Below, one piece after another: positions 1 to 9,205 of a stretch of DNA of 14,739 bases (its first letter is position 1; every line of letters begins with the position of its first letter). The DNA is from Chromatiales bacterium. Its GTDB lineage: Bacteria > Pseudomonadota > Gammaproteobacteria > Chromatiales > Chromatiaceae. Location: the NCBI GenBank assembly GCA_024762485.1, contig JANTHH010000046.1, positions 1 to 14,739 on the forward strand, read 5' to 3'. Position numbers and translations under genes: made by a program. The notes beneath the pieces are model-generated. The model searched no databases and had not been told where the DNA came from. It was given only the letters and a program-made list of their open reading frames with translations.

Positions 1-115
1 CGGCATTGGAGAGGATGTGTTCCAGGTTGGCAAAAAAGCCGGGGCCGGCATCCTCGTGGGCCAGGGCCAGGCCCGGAAGGGTGGTCAGTGCGATGAATGT
101 GGTGGGGTATTTCAT
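1..115 (-). CDS. Partial exported small protein downstream of ureE (N-terminus only)
   Basis: Only the first 38 codons lie in the window. The gene starts at ATG 115-113 and runs off the left edge. A GGAG Shine-Dalgarno core lies about 8 bases upstream of the start, in the 21-base gap after the ureE stop, so the gene is very likely in the urease operon. The N-terminus has a short Lys-containing head, a hydrophobic core and a likely signal-peptidase site after Leu-Ala-Leu-Ala, followed by His-Glu-Asp-Ala-Gly-Pro-Gly. A signal peptide ending in Ala-His is common in HupE/UreJ-type nickel transporters, but the following residues do not clearly match that family. It is not the start of UreF. The function is unknown; an exported or membrane protein linked to nickel or urease maturation is a guess from position only. 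Confidence 0.6.
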   Translation of the reverse strand, partial: MKYPTTFIALTTLPGLALAHEDAGPGFFANLEHILSNA

Positions 116-136
116 CGTGATGCTCCGTCGTTGAAA

Positions 137-628
137 TCAGTGGTGATGAGGGTGATGCCCGCCATCGTGGTCATGATGGTGATGGCCGTGACCGTGGCCG
201 TCGGCACTGCCGCCGTAGGCACCGGGCTCGGGCTCGAAGGGTGCCTGCTCGACGGTAACGGCGAGACCCAGGCCGCGCAGCATGTCATCCAGCACATGAT
301 CATGACTGTAGCGCAGCTCGCCCGCCATGATCTGGATCGACATGTGGCGGTTACCCAGGTGATAACAGGCGCGCGCCAGCAGCAGCGGGTCATCGCTGCG
401 CACCACGGACAGGGTCTCGTCGGCGGCGACCACCCGCACCGTGATGCCATCGTCGCCGGACAGCAGGTCACCGTCCTTCAGGGTGGTGCCGCGTTCCAGG
501 AACAGTCCGGCGTCACGGCCATCGTCCAGGGTGACGCGCAGCCGGCTCCTGATGCGTTCATGCAGCGGCAGGGTGACGCTGGTCTCGGAGTCGGCCGGGC
601 CGGTGAGCTTCTTGGTCAGTCGGATCAT
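137..628 (-). CDS. ureE: Urease accessory protein UreE (nickel metallochaperone)
   Basis: UreE is a cytoplasmic dimer that binds Ni(II) and delivers it to the UreDFG-apourease complex. The 163-residue protein shows the family pattern. An N-terminal peptide-binding-like domain spans about residues 1-75. A metal-binding domain follows with the CYHLGNRH motif; His95 corresponds to the conserved interface nickel ligand. Next comes the SHDHVLDDML motif near 108-117. The tail from residue 145 has 12 histidines in 19 positions, typical of nickel-storing UreE such as that of Klebsiella, whereas many other UreE proteins lack it. The start at 628 is followed directly by the conserved N-terminus; upstream there is only a weak GAGA-type ribosome site. 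A 154-base gap containing a paired palindromic repeat separates it from ureC. Confidence 0.95.
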   Translation of the reverse strand: MIRLTKKLTGPADSETSVTLPLHERIRSRLRVTLDDGRDAGLFLERGTTLKDGDLLSGDDGITVRVVAADETLSVVRSDDPLLLARACYHLGNRHMSIQIMAGELRYSHDHVLDDMLRGLGLAVTVEQAPFEPEPGAYGGSADGHGHGHHHHDHDGGHHPHHH

Positions 629-656
629 GGCTGTTTGTTCTCGTACTGTGCCTGTA

Positions 657-758
657 TCCCTTCACCCCAACCCCTCTCCCGGAGGGAGAGGGGCTTGTAC
701 CACCTATCAACAAGATACGCCCCCCTCTCCCTCCGGGAGAGGGGTTGGGGGTGAGGGA
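657..758. repeat. Paired palindromic repeat element A (ureC/ureE gap)
   Basis: Two copies of one unit face each other, at about 657-694 and 719-758, around a 24-base centre. Each copy contains a perfect 10-bp stem, CCCCTCTCCC with GGGAGAGGGG: 671-680 with 684-693 (loop GGA) and 722-731 with 735-744 (loop TCC). The copies are also near-perfect reverse complements of each other, so the whole element can fold into one long arm. Outside the stems the arms end in (T)TCACCCCAA and TTGGGGGTGAGGGA. The element begins 24 bases after the ureC stop and ends 28 bases before the ureE start. It resembles REP/MITE-type dispersed repeats. Confidence 0.9.
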
Positions 759-782
759 GCTGTTTCTGTAAGTGCTTAAGCA

Positions 783-2485
<1,703 letters not shown>

Positions 2486-2486
<1 letters not shown>

Positions 2487-2794
2487 CAGTCGAGGCCTCC
2501 CATGATCTGGCCGTTGAAGCCGTAGACGATGCGGTCACCGGCATAGGCCACCAGTTGCACCTCGCGGGTCTGGCCGGGCTCGAAACGCACCGCAGTGCCA
2601 GCGGGGATGTCGAGTCGGAAGCCGCGCGTCTTGTCGCGCTCGAAGGCCAAGGCCGGATTGGTCTCGTAGAAATGGTAGTGGGAGCCGACCTGGATGGGGC
2701 GGTCGCCGGTGTTGGCGACGTTTACGCTCACTGTGTCGCGGCCGGCGTTCAGTTCGATGTCGCCGGGTGCGGCGATGACTTCACCTGGGATCAT
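2486..2794 (-). CDS. ureB: Urease subunit beta UreB
   Basis: UreB is the small beta subunit of the three-polypeptide bacterial urease, structural and part of the (UreABC)3 assembly. The 102-residue protein starts MIPGEV and contains the family landmarks NTGDRPIQVGSHYHF (about residues 28-42), NPALAFER, and IPAGTAVRFEPGQTREV (about 64-80), ending near the usual length of 101-106. An AGGAAG ribosome site lies about 10 bases upstream of ATG 2794. The stop overlaps the ureC start by one base. Upstream, repeat element B fills the gap to ureA and ends 38 bases before this start codon. Confidence 0.98.
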
Positions 2795-2832
2795 GCTGGG
2801 GTCTTCCTATTTGTGTTTGTGCCACCGGGAAG

Positions 2833-2920
2833 TCCCTCACCCCCCAGCCCCCTCTCCCAAAAGGGGAGGGGGAGCACGTTAAGCCCCTCTCCCCTTGGGA
2901 GAGGGGTTTGGGGTGAGGGA
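2833..2920. repeat. Paired palindromic repeat element B (ureA/ureB gap)
   Basis: This is the same family as elements A, C and D. The left unit is 2833 to about 2873 and the right unit 2881-2920, with only about 7 bases between them. The right unit has the perfect stem 2884-2893 with 2897-2906 (loop CTT). The left unit has a slightly decayed stem, 2848-2858 with 2863-2872, with one bulged base and an AAAA loop. Outer ends read TCCCTCACCCC and GGGGTGAGGGA. The element starts 18 bases after the ureA stop and ends 38 bases before the ureB start. Confidence 0.9.
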
Positions 2921-2938
2921 GCCACAGTCGGGCACATA

Positions 2939-3241
2939 TCAAACAATCGGATCATGCACGGTCACCAGCTTGGTGCCGTCCGGGAAGGTGGCCTCCACCT
3001 GCACCTCGTGGATCATCTCGGCAATGCCGTCCATGACGTCATCCCGGGTCAGGAGGGTACGGCCGTAGTCCATCATCTCGGCAACGCTCTTGCCGTCGCG
3101 CGCGCCCTCCATGACGGCGGCGCTGATGTAGGCGATGGCCTCCGGATAGTTCAGCTTGGTGCCACGCGCCAGGCGGCGCTCGGCCAGCAGGGCGGCAGTG
3201 AACAGCAGCAGCTTGTCTTTTTCTCGGGGGGTAAGCTCCAT
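2939..3241 (-). CDS. ureA: Urease subunit gamma UreA
   Basis: UreA is the gamma subunit of bacterial urease, a structural partner of UreB and UreC in the cytoplasmic holoenzyme. The 100-residue protein matches the usual length from end to end: MELTPREKDKLLLFTAALLAERR at the N-terminus, then LNYPEAIAYISAAVMEGARDGKSV (about 30-53), then the C-terminal MIHEVQVEATFPDGTKLVTVHDPI. The GAGGAG ribosome site five bases before ATG 3241 is the strongest in the urease part of the operon. It follows ureD after 38 bases without a repeat element. Confidence 0.98.
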   Translation of the reverse strand: MELTPREKDKLLLFTAALLAERRLARGTKLNYPEAIAYISAAVMEGARDGKSVAEMMDYGRTLLTRDDVMDGIAEMIHEVQVEATFPDGTKLVTVHDPIV

Positions 3242-3279
3242 TGCAACTCCTCGATGTTATTCGCTCGATGTCTCTCGAA

Positions 3280-4110
3280 TCAGGTGGACCAGATGCGCGG
3301 CGGGCACGGCGCGCGGTCGATGATGGACGGACGGATGGCCGCCCAGGCCTGGATGAACAGCTTGCGGCACTGCTCGGTGGAATCGCCCAGGTAACGCAGC
3401 ACCAGCAGGTCGCCGAGCAGGGTGGCGCCTGTGCTCGGTGCATCGGCGATCAGCTCGCGCACCTGTTCCAGGTCGGCCTGGGATGCAGGTGTGGCCACCA
3501 GGGTGGCACTGACCGGCAGGCCGCGCAGGCCCGCGGCGCCGTTCAGACGTTCCGGGGTAAGGGTGAGCCTGTCCAGCAGCAGTGGCTGGCCGTCGCGTGC
3601 GATCTGCAGCTGGAAGTCGGCCAGGCCACTGTCGAAGGATTCACCGATCACCGGACGGCCCAGACACTGGGTCTCCCAGCCGATGAAGCGCGCGCCCTCG
3701 GCCAGTTCGATCCGGGTCTTGAGTTGGCTGATGGCGCCGGGGAAGAAGATGTTCTCCTGCGGCAACCATTCCAGGCTGGCGTTGTCTTGAATACGCAGGC
3801 TCTGCGTCTGATATGCCATATCGCCTGCACTGAGATAGAACTTGGTGGCGCCGGGAGTGGTGACCAGGGCATGGCTGCCGCTGGCTGCCTCCGCCTGGAT
3901 GTTCAGCGTGTCGCCACCCACCACCCCGCCGGGCGGATGCAGCAGGTACAGGTGGCAGGCCTCGCCCTCAGGATAAAAAGGCCGCTGCACCGCCAGCGGG
4001 CCGCGCTGCCTGCGGTGGACCAGCGCGGTCCGGCCGGGGCGGGGCGCGAAGCCCAGCTCCAGCTCGGCCTGCCAGCCGGTGTCTGCCGTTATGGATGCAG
4101 TGTTGTCCAT
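3280..4110 (-). CDS. ureD: Urease accessory protein UreD
   Basis: UreD (UreH) is a scaffold protein that binds apourease and, with UreF and UreG, forms the complex through which nickel and carbon dioxide reach the UreC active site. The 276-residue protein has the family landmarks GWQAELELGF (about 12-21), GPLAVQRPFYPEG (about 37-49), LHPPGGVVGGDTL (about 57-69), TTPGATKFYLS (about 83-93), and LEWLPQENIFFPGA (about 113-126). The first 11 residues before the core are not conserved. The start (ATG 4110-4108) and its GGAG site lie inside the 3' end of the upstream endonuclease gene, with a 22-base overlap in another frame. Translation of ureD is therefore likely coupled to that gene. This is unusual, because ureD normally follows urtE directly or has its own leader. 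Confidence 0.96.
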   Translation of the reverse strand: MDNTASITADTGWQAELELGFAPRPGRTALVHRRQRGPLAVQRPFYPEGEACHLYLLHPPGGVVGGDTLNIQAEAASGSHALVTTPGATKFYLSAGDMAYQTQSLRIQDNASLEWLPQENIFFPGAISQLKTRIELAEGARFIGWETQCLGRPVIGESFDSGLADFQLQIARDGQPLLLDRLTLTPERLNGAAGLRGLPVSATLVATPASQADLEQVRELIADAPSTGATLLGDLLVLRYLGDSTEQCRKLFIQAWAAIRPSIIDRAPCPPRIWST

Positions 4111-4445
4111 ATCAGCTCCAGAACCGCCTCGGTTTCTGTGAACAACTGGTCGTTCCAGATGCGAATGACATGGATGCCTTGCCGATCAAGAAAGGCATCA
4201 CGGGCTCGATCATGTTCAGCCTGTTCTGTGTGCTGCCCGCCATCAAGCTCGATGGCGAGTCTGCGTTGGTGACAGTAGAAATCCAGAATGTAAGGTGCGA
4301 CAGGGTGCTGACGTCTAAATTTGTGGCCGCCGAAGGCGCGGTTGCGCAGCAGGTACCAGAGGTACTGTTCGGCATCCGTCTGGTTTGAACGCAGGCGGCG
4401 GGCGTTGTCGCGGACGTGATCCGGGAGTCTTGGCTTCCTTGCCAT
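4089..4445 (-). CDS. DUF559 / Vsr-like endonuclease domain protein, inserted between urtE and ureD
   Basis: This 118-residue protein matches the DUF559 family, which is related to Vsr-type and other PD-(D/E)XK nucleases. Visible landmarks are AEQYLWYLLRNR (25-36, with Glu26), GGHKFRRQHPV (39-49), YILDFYC (52-58, Asp55), LAIELDGGQH (63-72, Glu66, Asp68 and His72) and IHVIRIWNDQ (91-100). All expected acidic residues are present, so it may be a working nuclease, but no target is known. It has no metabolic link to urea. Its Shine-Dalgarno GAGGG, nine bases before ATG 4445, is part of the end of repeat element C. G+C over 4141-4380 is 133 of 240 (55%) by hand count, against 40 of 60 (67%) in ureD 3541-3600, which suggests transfer. 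Its 3' end overlaps ureD by 22 bases. Confidence 0.9.
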   Translation of the reverse strand: MARKPRLPDHVRDNARRLRSNQTDAEQYLWYLLRNRAFGGHKFRRQHPVAPYILDFYCHQRRLAIELDGGQHTEQAEHDRARDAFLDRQGIHVIRIWNDQLFTETEAVLELIWTTLHP

Positions 4446-4453
4446 TGCTCGGG

Positions 4454-4636
4454 TCCCTCACCCCAACCCCTCTCCCGGAGGGAGAGGGGCTTTGGTTTGC
4501 CGGTTGTTTTGCAGTGGAGTGTAGCGCCATATGTCATCGCATGTGGCTGAGGCAGTGCGCAGCAACGGATTGTTCTGAGTGAACTGAAAAAGACTCGCTC
4601 CCCTCTCCCACCGGGAGAGGGGCCGGGGGTGAGGGA
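4454..4636. repeat. Paired palindromic repeat element C with long centre (urtE/DUF559 gap)
   Basis: The left unit is 4454-4490, with perfect stem 4467-4476 and 4480-4489 (loop GGA). The right unit is about 4598-4636, with perfect stem 4600-4609 and 4613-4622 (loop ACC). The outer ends are again TCCCTCACCCC and GGGGGTGAGGGA. The centre is about 107 bases, much longer than the 7-33 bases in the other three elements, and holds no convincing gene. The element starts 23 bases after the urtE stop. Its other end lies only eight bases before the endonuclease start codon, so the GTGAGGGA end supplies the ribosome site. Confidence 0.9.
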
Positions 4637-4659
4637 ACAGAGGCTTGCATACTTCCCCC

Positions 4660-5360
4660 TCATACCGTCAGGTACTCCTTTACCAGTTCGTCGCTCAACT
4701 CAGCCATGTCACCACTGGCCATGGTACGACCCCGGTCGAGGATGGTGAAGCGGTCGCCGACCCGACGCGCAAACGGCAGCTTCTGCTCCACCAGCAACAC
4801 GGTGAGGCCGCTCTCCTGGTTGAGCCGGCGGATGATGTCGCCGATCTCGTGCACGATGTTCGGCTGGATGCCCTCGGTGGGCTCGTCGAGGATCAGCAGC
4901 TTTGGGTCGAGCACCAGCGCGCGGCCGATGGCCAGTTGCTGCTGCTGGCCACCGGACAGGTCGCCGCCGCGCCGCGCGAGCATCTCCTTCAGCACCGGGA
5001 ACAGTTCGTAGATGAATCCGGGCACCCTGCGCACCTTGTCACGGCGCGCGGGCAGGCCGATCTGAAGGTTTTCTTCGACCGTCAGCGCGGGGAAGATCTG
5101 CCGGCCCTGGGGTACATAGCCGATGCCGAGGCTGGCACGTTTCTCCGCCGAGACCTTTGTCAGGTCGGTGCCGGCAAAGTCGATCGCGCCGGAGCGCACC
5201 GGCAACAGCCCCATGATGCATTGCAGCAGGGTGGTCTTTCCCACGCCGTTGCGGCCCATCAGCACGGTGCACTGGCCGGCCGTCACCTCAAGATCAAGAT
5301 CCCAGAGGGTATGACTTTCACCGTAGAACTGGTCGAGTTTGTCGATCTTCAGCATGACCG

Positions 5361-5364
<4 letters not shown>
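4660..5364 (-). CDS. urtE: Urea ABC transporter ATP-binding subunit UrtE
   Basis: UrtE is one of the two ATPases of the urea importer (LivF-like, branched-chain amino acid type family), on the cytoplasmic face of the membrane. The 234-residue protein has Walker A GRNGVGKT (37-44), the Q-loop region VPQGRQIFP (84-92), signature LSGGQ (136-140), and Walker B LLILDEP (156-162). LLVEQ follows, with Gln194 at the switch position, which is normal for LivF-type subunits. The start at 5364 forms an ATGA overlap with the urtD stop, so it is preferred over the internal Met at 5355. It is the last urt gene; repeat element C follows. Confidence 0.96.
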
Positions 5365-6187
<823 letters not shown>

Positions 6188-6191
<4 letters not shown>

Positions 6192-7312
6192 GCCGTGTCC
6201 CCCTGCGCTGTATCGGTCTGCTCCGGCGGTTTCTGCCGCCGTCTGCGCAACAGACCGGCGATGCCCTGAGGCAGGAACAGGGTGACGAAGACGAACAGGC
6301 CACCGAGGGCGAACAGCCAGGCCTCGGGCAGCACCCCGGTGAAATAGGTCTTGCCGTAGTTCACCAGGATGGCGCCGATGACCGCGCCGTAGAGGGTGTT
6401 GCGTCCGCCGATGGCGACCCAGATGACCATCTCGATGGAATTCAGCGGTGAGAACTCGCCCGGGTTGATGATGCCCACCTGGGGCACATACAGCGCGCCG
6501 GCGACGCCGGACAGCATGGCCGAGACGGTGAAGATGGCGAGCTTGTAGTGATCCACCCGATAGCCGATGAAGCGGGTGCGGTCCTCGGCATCGCGGATCG
6601 CCACCGCCACGCGGCCGAGGCGCGAGGTGACGATGGCGCGGCACAGCAGGTAGCCCAGCGCCAGGGCGATGGCCGAGGCCAGGAACAGACCGATGCGGGT
6701 GGCGTCGGACTGAATGTCGAAGCCGAGAATGTCCTTGAAGTCGGTCAGGCCATTGTTGCCGCCGAAGCCCATCTCGTTGCGGAAGAAGGCGAGCATCAGC
6801 GCATAGGTCAGCGCCTGGGTGATGATGGACAGGTACACCCCGGTGACCCGCGAACGGAAGGCCAGCCAGCCGAAGACAAAGGCCAGCACGCCGGGCACCA
6901 GCAGGATCATCAGCGCGGCGAACCAGAACTGGTCGAATCCGGACCAGAACCAGGGCAGCTCCTGCCAGTTGAGGAACACCATGAAGTCAGGCAGGTCCGG
7001 GTTACCGTAGACCCCGCGATCGCCGATCTGGCGCATCAGGTACATGCCCATGGCATAGCCGCCGAGGGCGAAGAAGGCACCGTGGCCAAGGCTGAGGATA
7101 CCCAGGTAGCCCCATACCAGATCCACGGCGACGGCCAGCAGAGCATAGGTCAGGTACTTGCCCAGCAGGGTCACCGTGTAGGTCGGCACATGTAGCGGGT
7201 TCGATTCCGGCAGCGCCAGGTTGAGGACAGGCACCAGCACGGCGACCAGCACCAGGATGGCGAGGAACACCTGGCCGCCGCGGTCGTTGGTGAGGAGTCT
7301 TGCAAGGTTCAT
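6188..7312 (-). CDS. urtC: Urea ABC transporter permease subunit UrtC
   Basis: UrtC is one of the two inner-membrane permease subunits of the urea importer (LivM-like). The 374-residue protein begins with a hydrophobic segment (about 12-34) and shows many further membrane helices. Landmarks include LVWGYLGILSLGHGAFFALGGYAMGMYLMRQ (about residues 64-94, typical of UrtC), RSRVTGVYLSIITQALTY, and the permease-loop region AIRDAEDRTRFIGY. The tail is Arg/Gln-rich and cytoplasmic. An AGGAG site eight bases before ATG 7312 supports the start. Repeat element D separates it from urtB. Confidence 0.96.
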
Positions 7313-7350
7313 CGCAGTTGCTCCTTGCTTGGTATCGGGTTCGCGTTGCT

Positions 7351-7463
7351 TCCCTCACCCCCCAGCCCCCTCTCCCCCTGGGAGAGGGGGAGCGTGGCAA
7401 TTGCCTGAATCAGTGATGCTGTGAAGCCCCTCTCCCCCCGGGAGAGGGGTTTGGGGTGAGGGA
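7351..7463. repeat. Paired palindromic repeat element D (urtB/urtC gap)
   Basis: The left unit is 7351-7390, with a perfect 11-bp stem 7366-7376 and 7380-7390 (loop CCT). The right unit is about 7424-7463, with a perfect 10-bp stem 7427-7436 and 7440-7449 (loop CCC). The centre is about 33 bases. Outer ends are TCCCTCACCCC and GGGGTGAGGGA, as in element B. The element starts 30 bases after the urtB stop and ends 38 bases before the urtC start, the same downstream spacing as element B has to ureB. Confidence 0.9.
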
Positions 7464-7493
7464 TTAAAAGTCCGCACATAGTCATGAACATCC

Positions 7494-9125
7494 TCAGCCC
7501 TCCGCCGCGCGGCCCTTCTGCGGGAACAGTCCGCGTGGGCGCTTCTGGATGAACAGGATGATGAACACCAGCACCAGGATCTTTGCCAGCACCGCGCCGG
7601 TCCAGGGTTCCATGAACTTGTTGGCGACGCCGAGCGACAGGCCGGCCACCAGGGTGCCCCAGAGGTTGCCGACGCCACCGAACACCACCACCATGAAGCT
7701 GTCGATGATGTAGGACTGGCCAAGGTTGGGGCCGACGTTGGTGAGCTGGGACAGCGCCACCCCGGCCACGCCGGCGATGCCGGAGCCGAGGCCGAAGGTC
7801 ATGGCGTCGACCCAGGCCGAGCGCACGCCCATCGCCCTGGCCATGTTGCGGTTCTGCGCCACCGCGCGCACCTGCAGGCCGAGTGCGGTCTTCTTCAGCA
7901 CCAGCAGCAGGGCGACGAACACCAGCAACGCGAACAGGATGATATAGAGCCGGTTGTAGGTCAGCGACAGCGCCGGGTTCAACGCCAGCGAGCCGCTCAT
8001 CCAGCTGGGGTTCTCCACCGCCACGTTCTGCGCCGAGATGGTGGTGCGCACCAGCTGCTGCAGGATCAGGCTGATACCGAAGGTGGCCAGCAGGGTCTCC
8101 AGCGGCCGGCCATAGAGGAAGCGGATCACCCCGCGCTCGATGGCGATGCCCACCAGCCCGGAAACCACGAAGGCCGCCGGGATGGCGACGAACAGCGACA
8201 GGTCGATGTGCCCGGGCATCAGCAACTGCACGATGTAGGTGGTGTAGGCGCCGAGCATTATCAGCTCGCCGTGGGCCATGTTGATCACCCCCATGACGCC
8301 GAAGGTGATGGCCAGGCCGATGGCCGCCAGCACCAGCACCGAGCCGAGGCTGAGGCCAAAGAACAGGGTCTCCGCCAGCTGGTTCAGCTGCAGCGAACTC
8401 TCGATGCCGGACAGTGCCGCGGCCGCAGCGTCGCGCACCTGCTGATCGTCGCTCTTGGCTGCCACCCTGGCGAGGGCATTGCGCGCGGCGGGCAGCAGGC
8501 TGCCGGACAGGCGCTCGATGGCCTCGCGCACCACCTGGGGATCATCGGACTTGAGGTCTTCCAGGGCGATCACCGTGCGCATCGCCTCGGCCACCGCCGG
8601 GTCGCTTTCCTTGTCCAGTTGCCGGCGCACCACCGCGAGGGCGGTCGGGTCGGGCCGCTCCAGCAATTGCTGCACGCCGGCCAGGCGCACTGCCACCTCC
8701 GGACTGCTGAGGTTGAGGGTGGCGATGGTGCTGCGGATATGCCCGCGCAGCCGGTTGTTGGTCTTGATCTTGCGCAGCGCGCGCTTCTTGACGATACCCA
8801 GCGGCTCACCGCTCAGCGCATCGCGGATGCGATAGCGCCGACCGTCCTTCTCACCGATCACCAGCCGCCCGTCGGCCTTGCGGAAGAACAGGCGGGCCTG
8901 CAGCAGCTGTTCGAGCAGGCTGGCCGCGGCGGGATGACCGCTGGCGGCGATGGTATCGATCGCCTCGGCCTTGCTGTCGAAGCTGGACACCGCAAGCTGC
9001 GCCAGTGCCGCATCGAAGTCGGCGTTATCGTCCGCGTGCACCAGGGGGCTGGCGATGAACAGCGCAAGCAGCAGAGCGCGCAGCCAGCTCACCGGCATCC
9101 CCCCAGTCATGAATTTGATACGCAT
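7494..9125 (-). CDS. urtB: Urea ABC transporter permease subunit UrtB, long form with periplasmic N-terminal domain
   Basis: UrtB is the LivH-like permease of the urea importer. The 543-residue protein has a signal peptide (hydrophobic core about 14-28, likely cut after VHA at 31). A periplasmic region of about 220 residues follows, with helical HEAT-like repeats (for example SPEVAVRLAGVQQLLERPD and SDDPQVVREAIERLSG). The permease domain starts at about residue 250 with LAETLFFGLSLGSVLVLAAIGLAITFGVMGVINMAHGELIMLGAY and ends with LVLVFIILFIQKRPRGLFP. Such N-terminal extensions are usual for proteobacterial UrtB. The start at 9125 is preferred to the Met at 9110 because only the former has a G-rich site upstream. 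That site sits in a 10-base tandem repeat of TGTACCCCG (plus strand, 9128-9146). Confidence 0.95.
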   Translation of the reverse strand: MRIKFMTGGMPVSWLRALLLALFIASPLVHADDNADFDAALAQLAVSSFDSKAEAIDTIAASGHPAAASLLEQLLQARLFFRKADGRLVIGEKDGRRYRIRDALSGEPLGIVKKRALRKIKTNNRLRGHIRSTIATLNLSSPEVAVRLAGVQQLLERPDPTALAVVRRQLDKESDPAVAEAMRTVIALEDLKSDDPQVVREAIERLSGSLLPAARNALARVAAKSDDQQVRDAAAAALSGIESSLQLNQLAETLFFGLSLGSVLVLAAIGLAITFGVMGVINMAHGELIMLGAYTTYIVQLLMPGHIDLSLFVAIPAAFVVSGLVGIAIERGVIRFLYGRPLETLLATFGISLILQQLVRTTISAQNVAVENPSWMSGSLALNPALSLTYNRLYIILFALLVFVALLLVLKKTALGLQVRAVAQNRNMARAMGVRSAWVDAMTFGLGSGIAGVAGVALSQLTNVGPNLGQSYIIDSFMVVVFGGVGNLWGTLVAGLSLGVANKFMEPWTGAVLAKILVLVFIILFIQKRPRGLFPQKGRAAEG

Positions 9126-9166
9126 GGTGTACCCCGTTGTACCCCGGCGTGGATTGTTGCAGGTGA

Positions 9167-9191
9167 AGGGCGCCCGCGAACCGGGCGCCCT
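9167..9191 (-). promoter_or_regulatory. Intercistronic stem-loop between urtA and urtB
   Basis: AGGGCGCCCG (9167-9176) and CGGGCGCCCT (9182-9191) form a perfect 10-bp GC-rich stem around a five-base loop. It begins 14 bases after the urtA stop. No T-run follows on the minus strand, so it is not a classic intrinsic terminator. Similar hairpins after genes for periplasmic binding proteins often stabilise the upstream mRNA or cause partial termination, raising binding protein over permease. That role is inferred. The sequence is unrelated to the CCCTCTCCC elements. Confidence 0.6.
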
Positions 9192-9205
9192 CGGGACACG
9201 TCAGA

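Noticed and set aside
1..115. Start of ureF or a firm HupE/UreJ assignment
   Set aside because: The N-terminus is an exported signal peptide, unlike cytoplasmic UreF. Only the Ala-His at the cleavage site recalls HupE/UreJ, too little to name it.
671..744. Intrinsic terminator between ureC and ureE formed by element A
   Set aside because: The stems are strong but no T-run follows on the minus strand, and the operon clearly continues with ureE. Partial attenuation remains possible and is listed as a hypothesis instead.
4112..4663. 183-codon minus-strand frame spanning element C and the DUF559 gene
   Set aside because: It reads through both repeat units as Pro-Gly-Arg strings and runs out of frame with the DUF559 gene, which has the conserved motifs.
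6192..6644. N-terminal extension of urtD to an upstream ATG at 6644
   Set aside because: The extra residues lie over urtC in another frame and are Arg/Pro/His-rich. The ATGA overlap at 6191 and the normal UrtD N-terminus fix the start.
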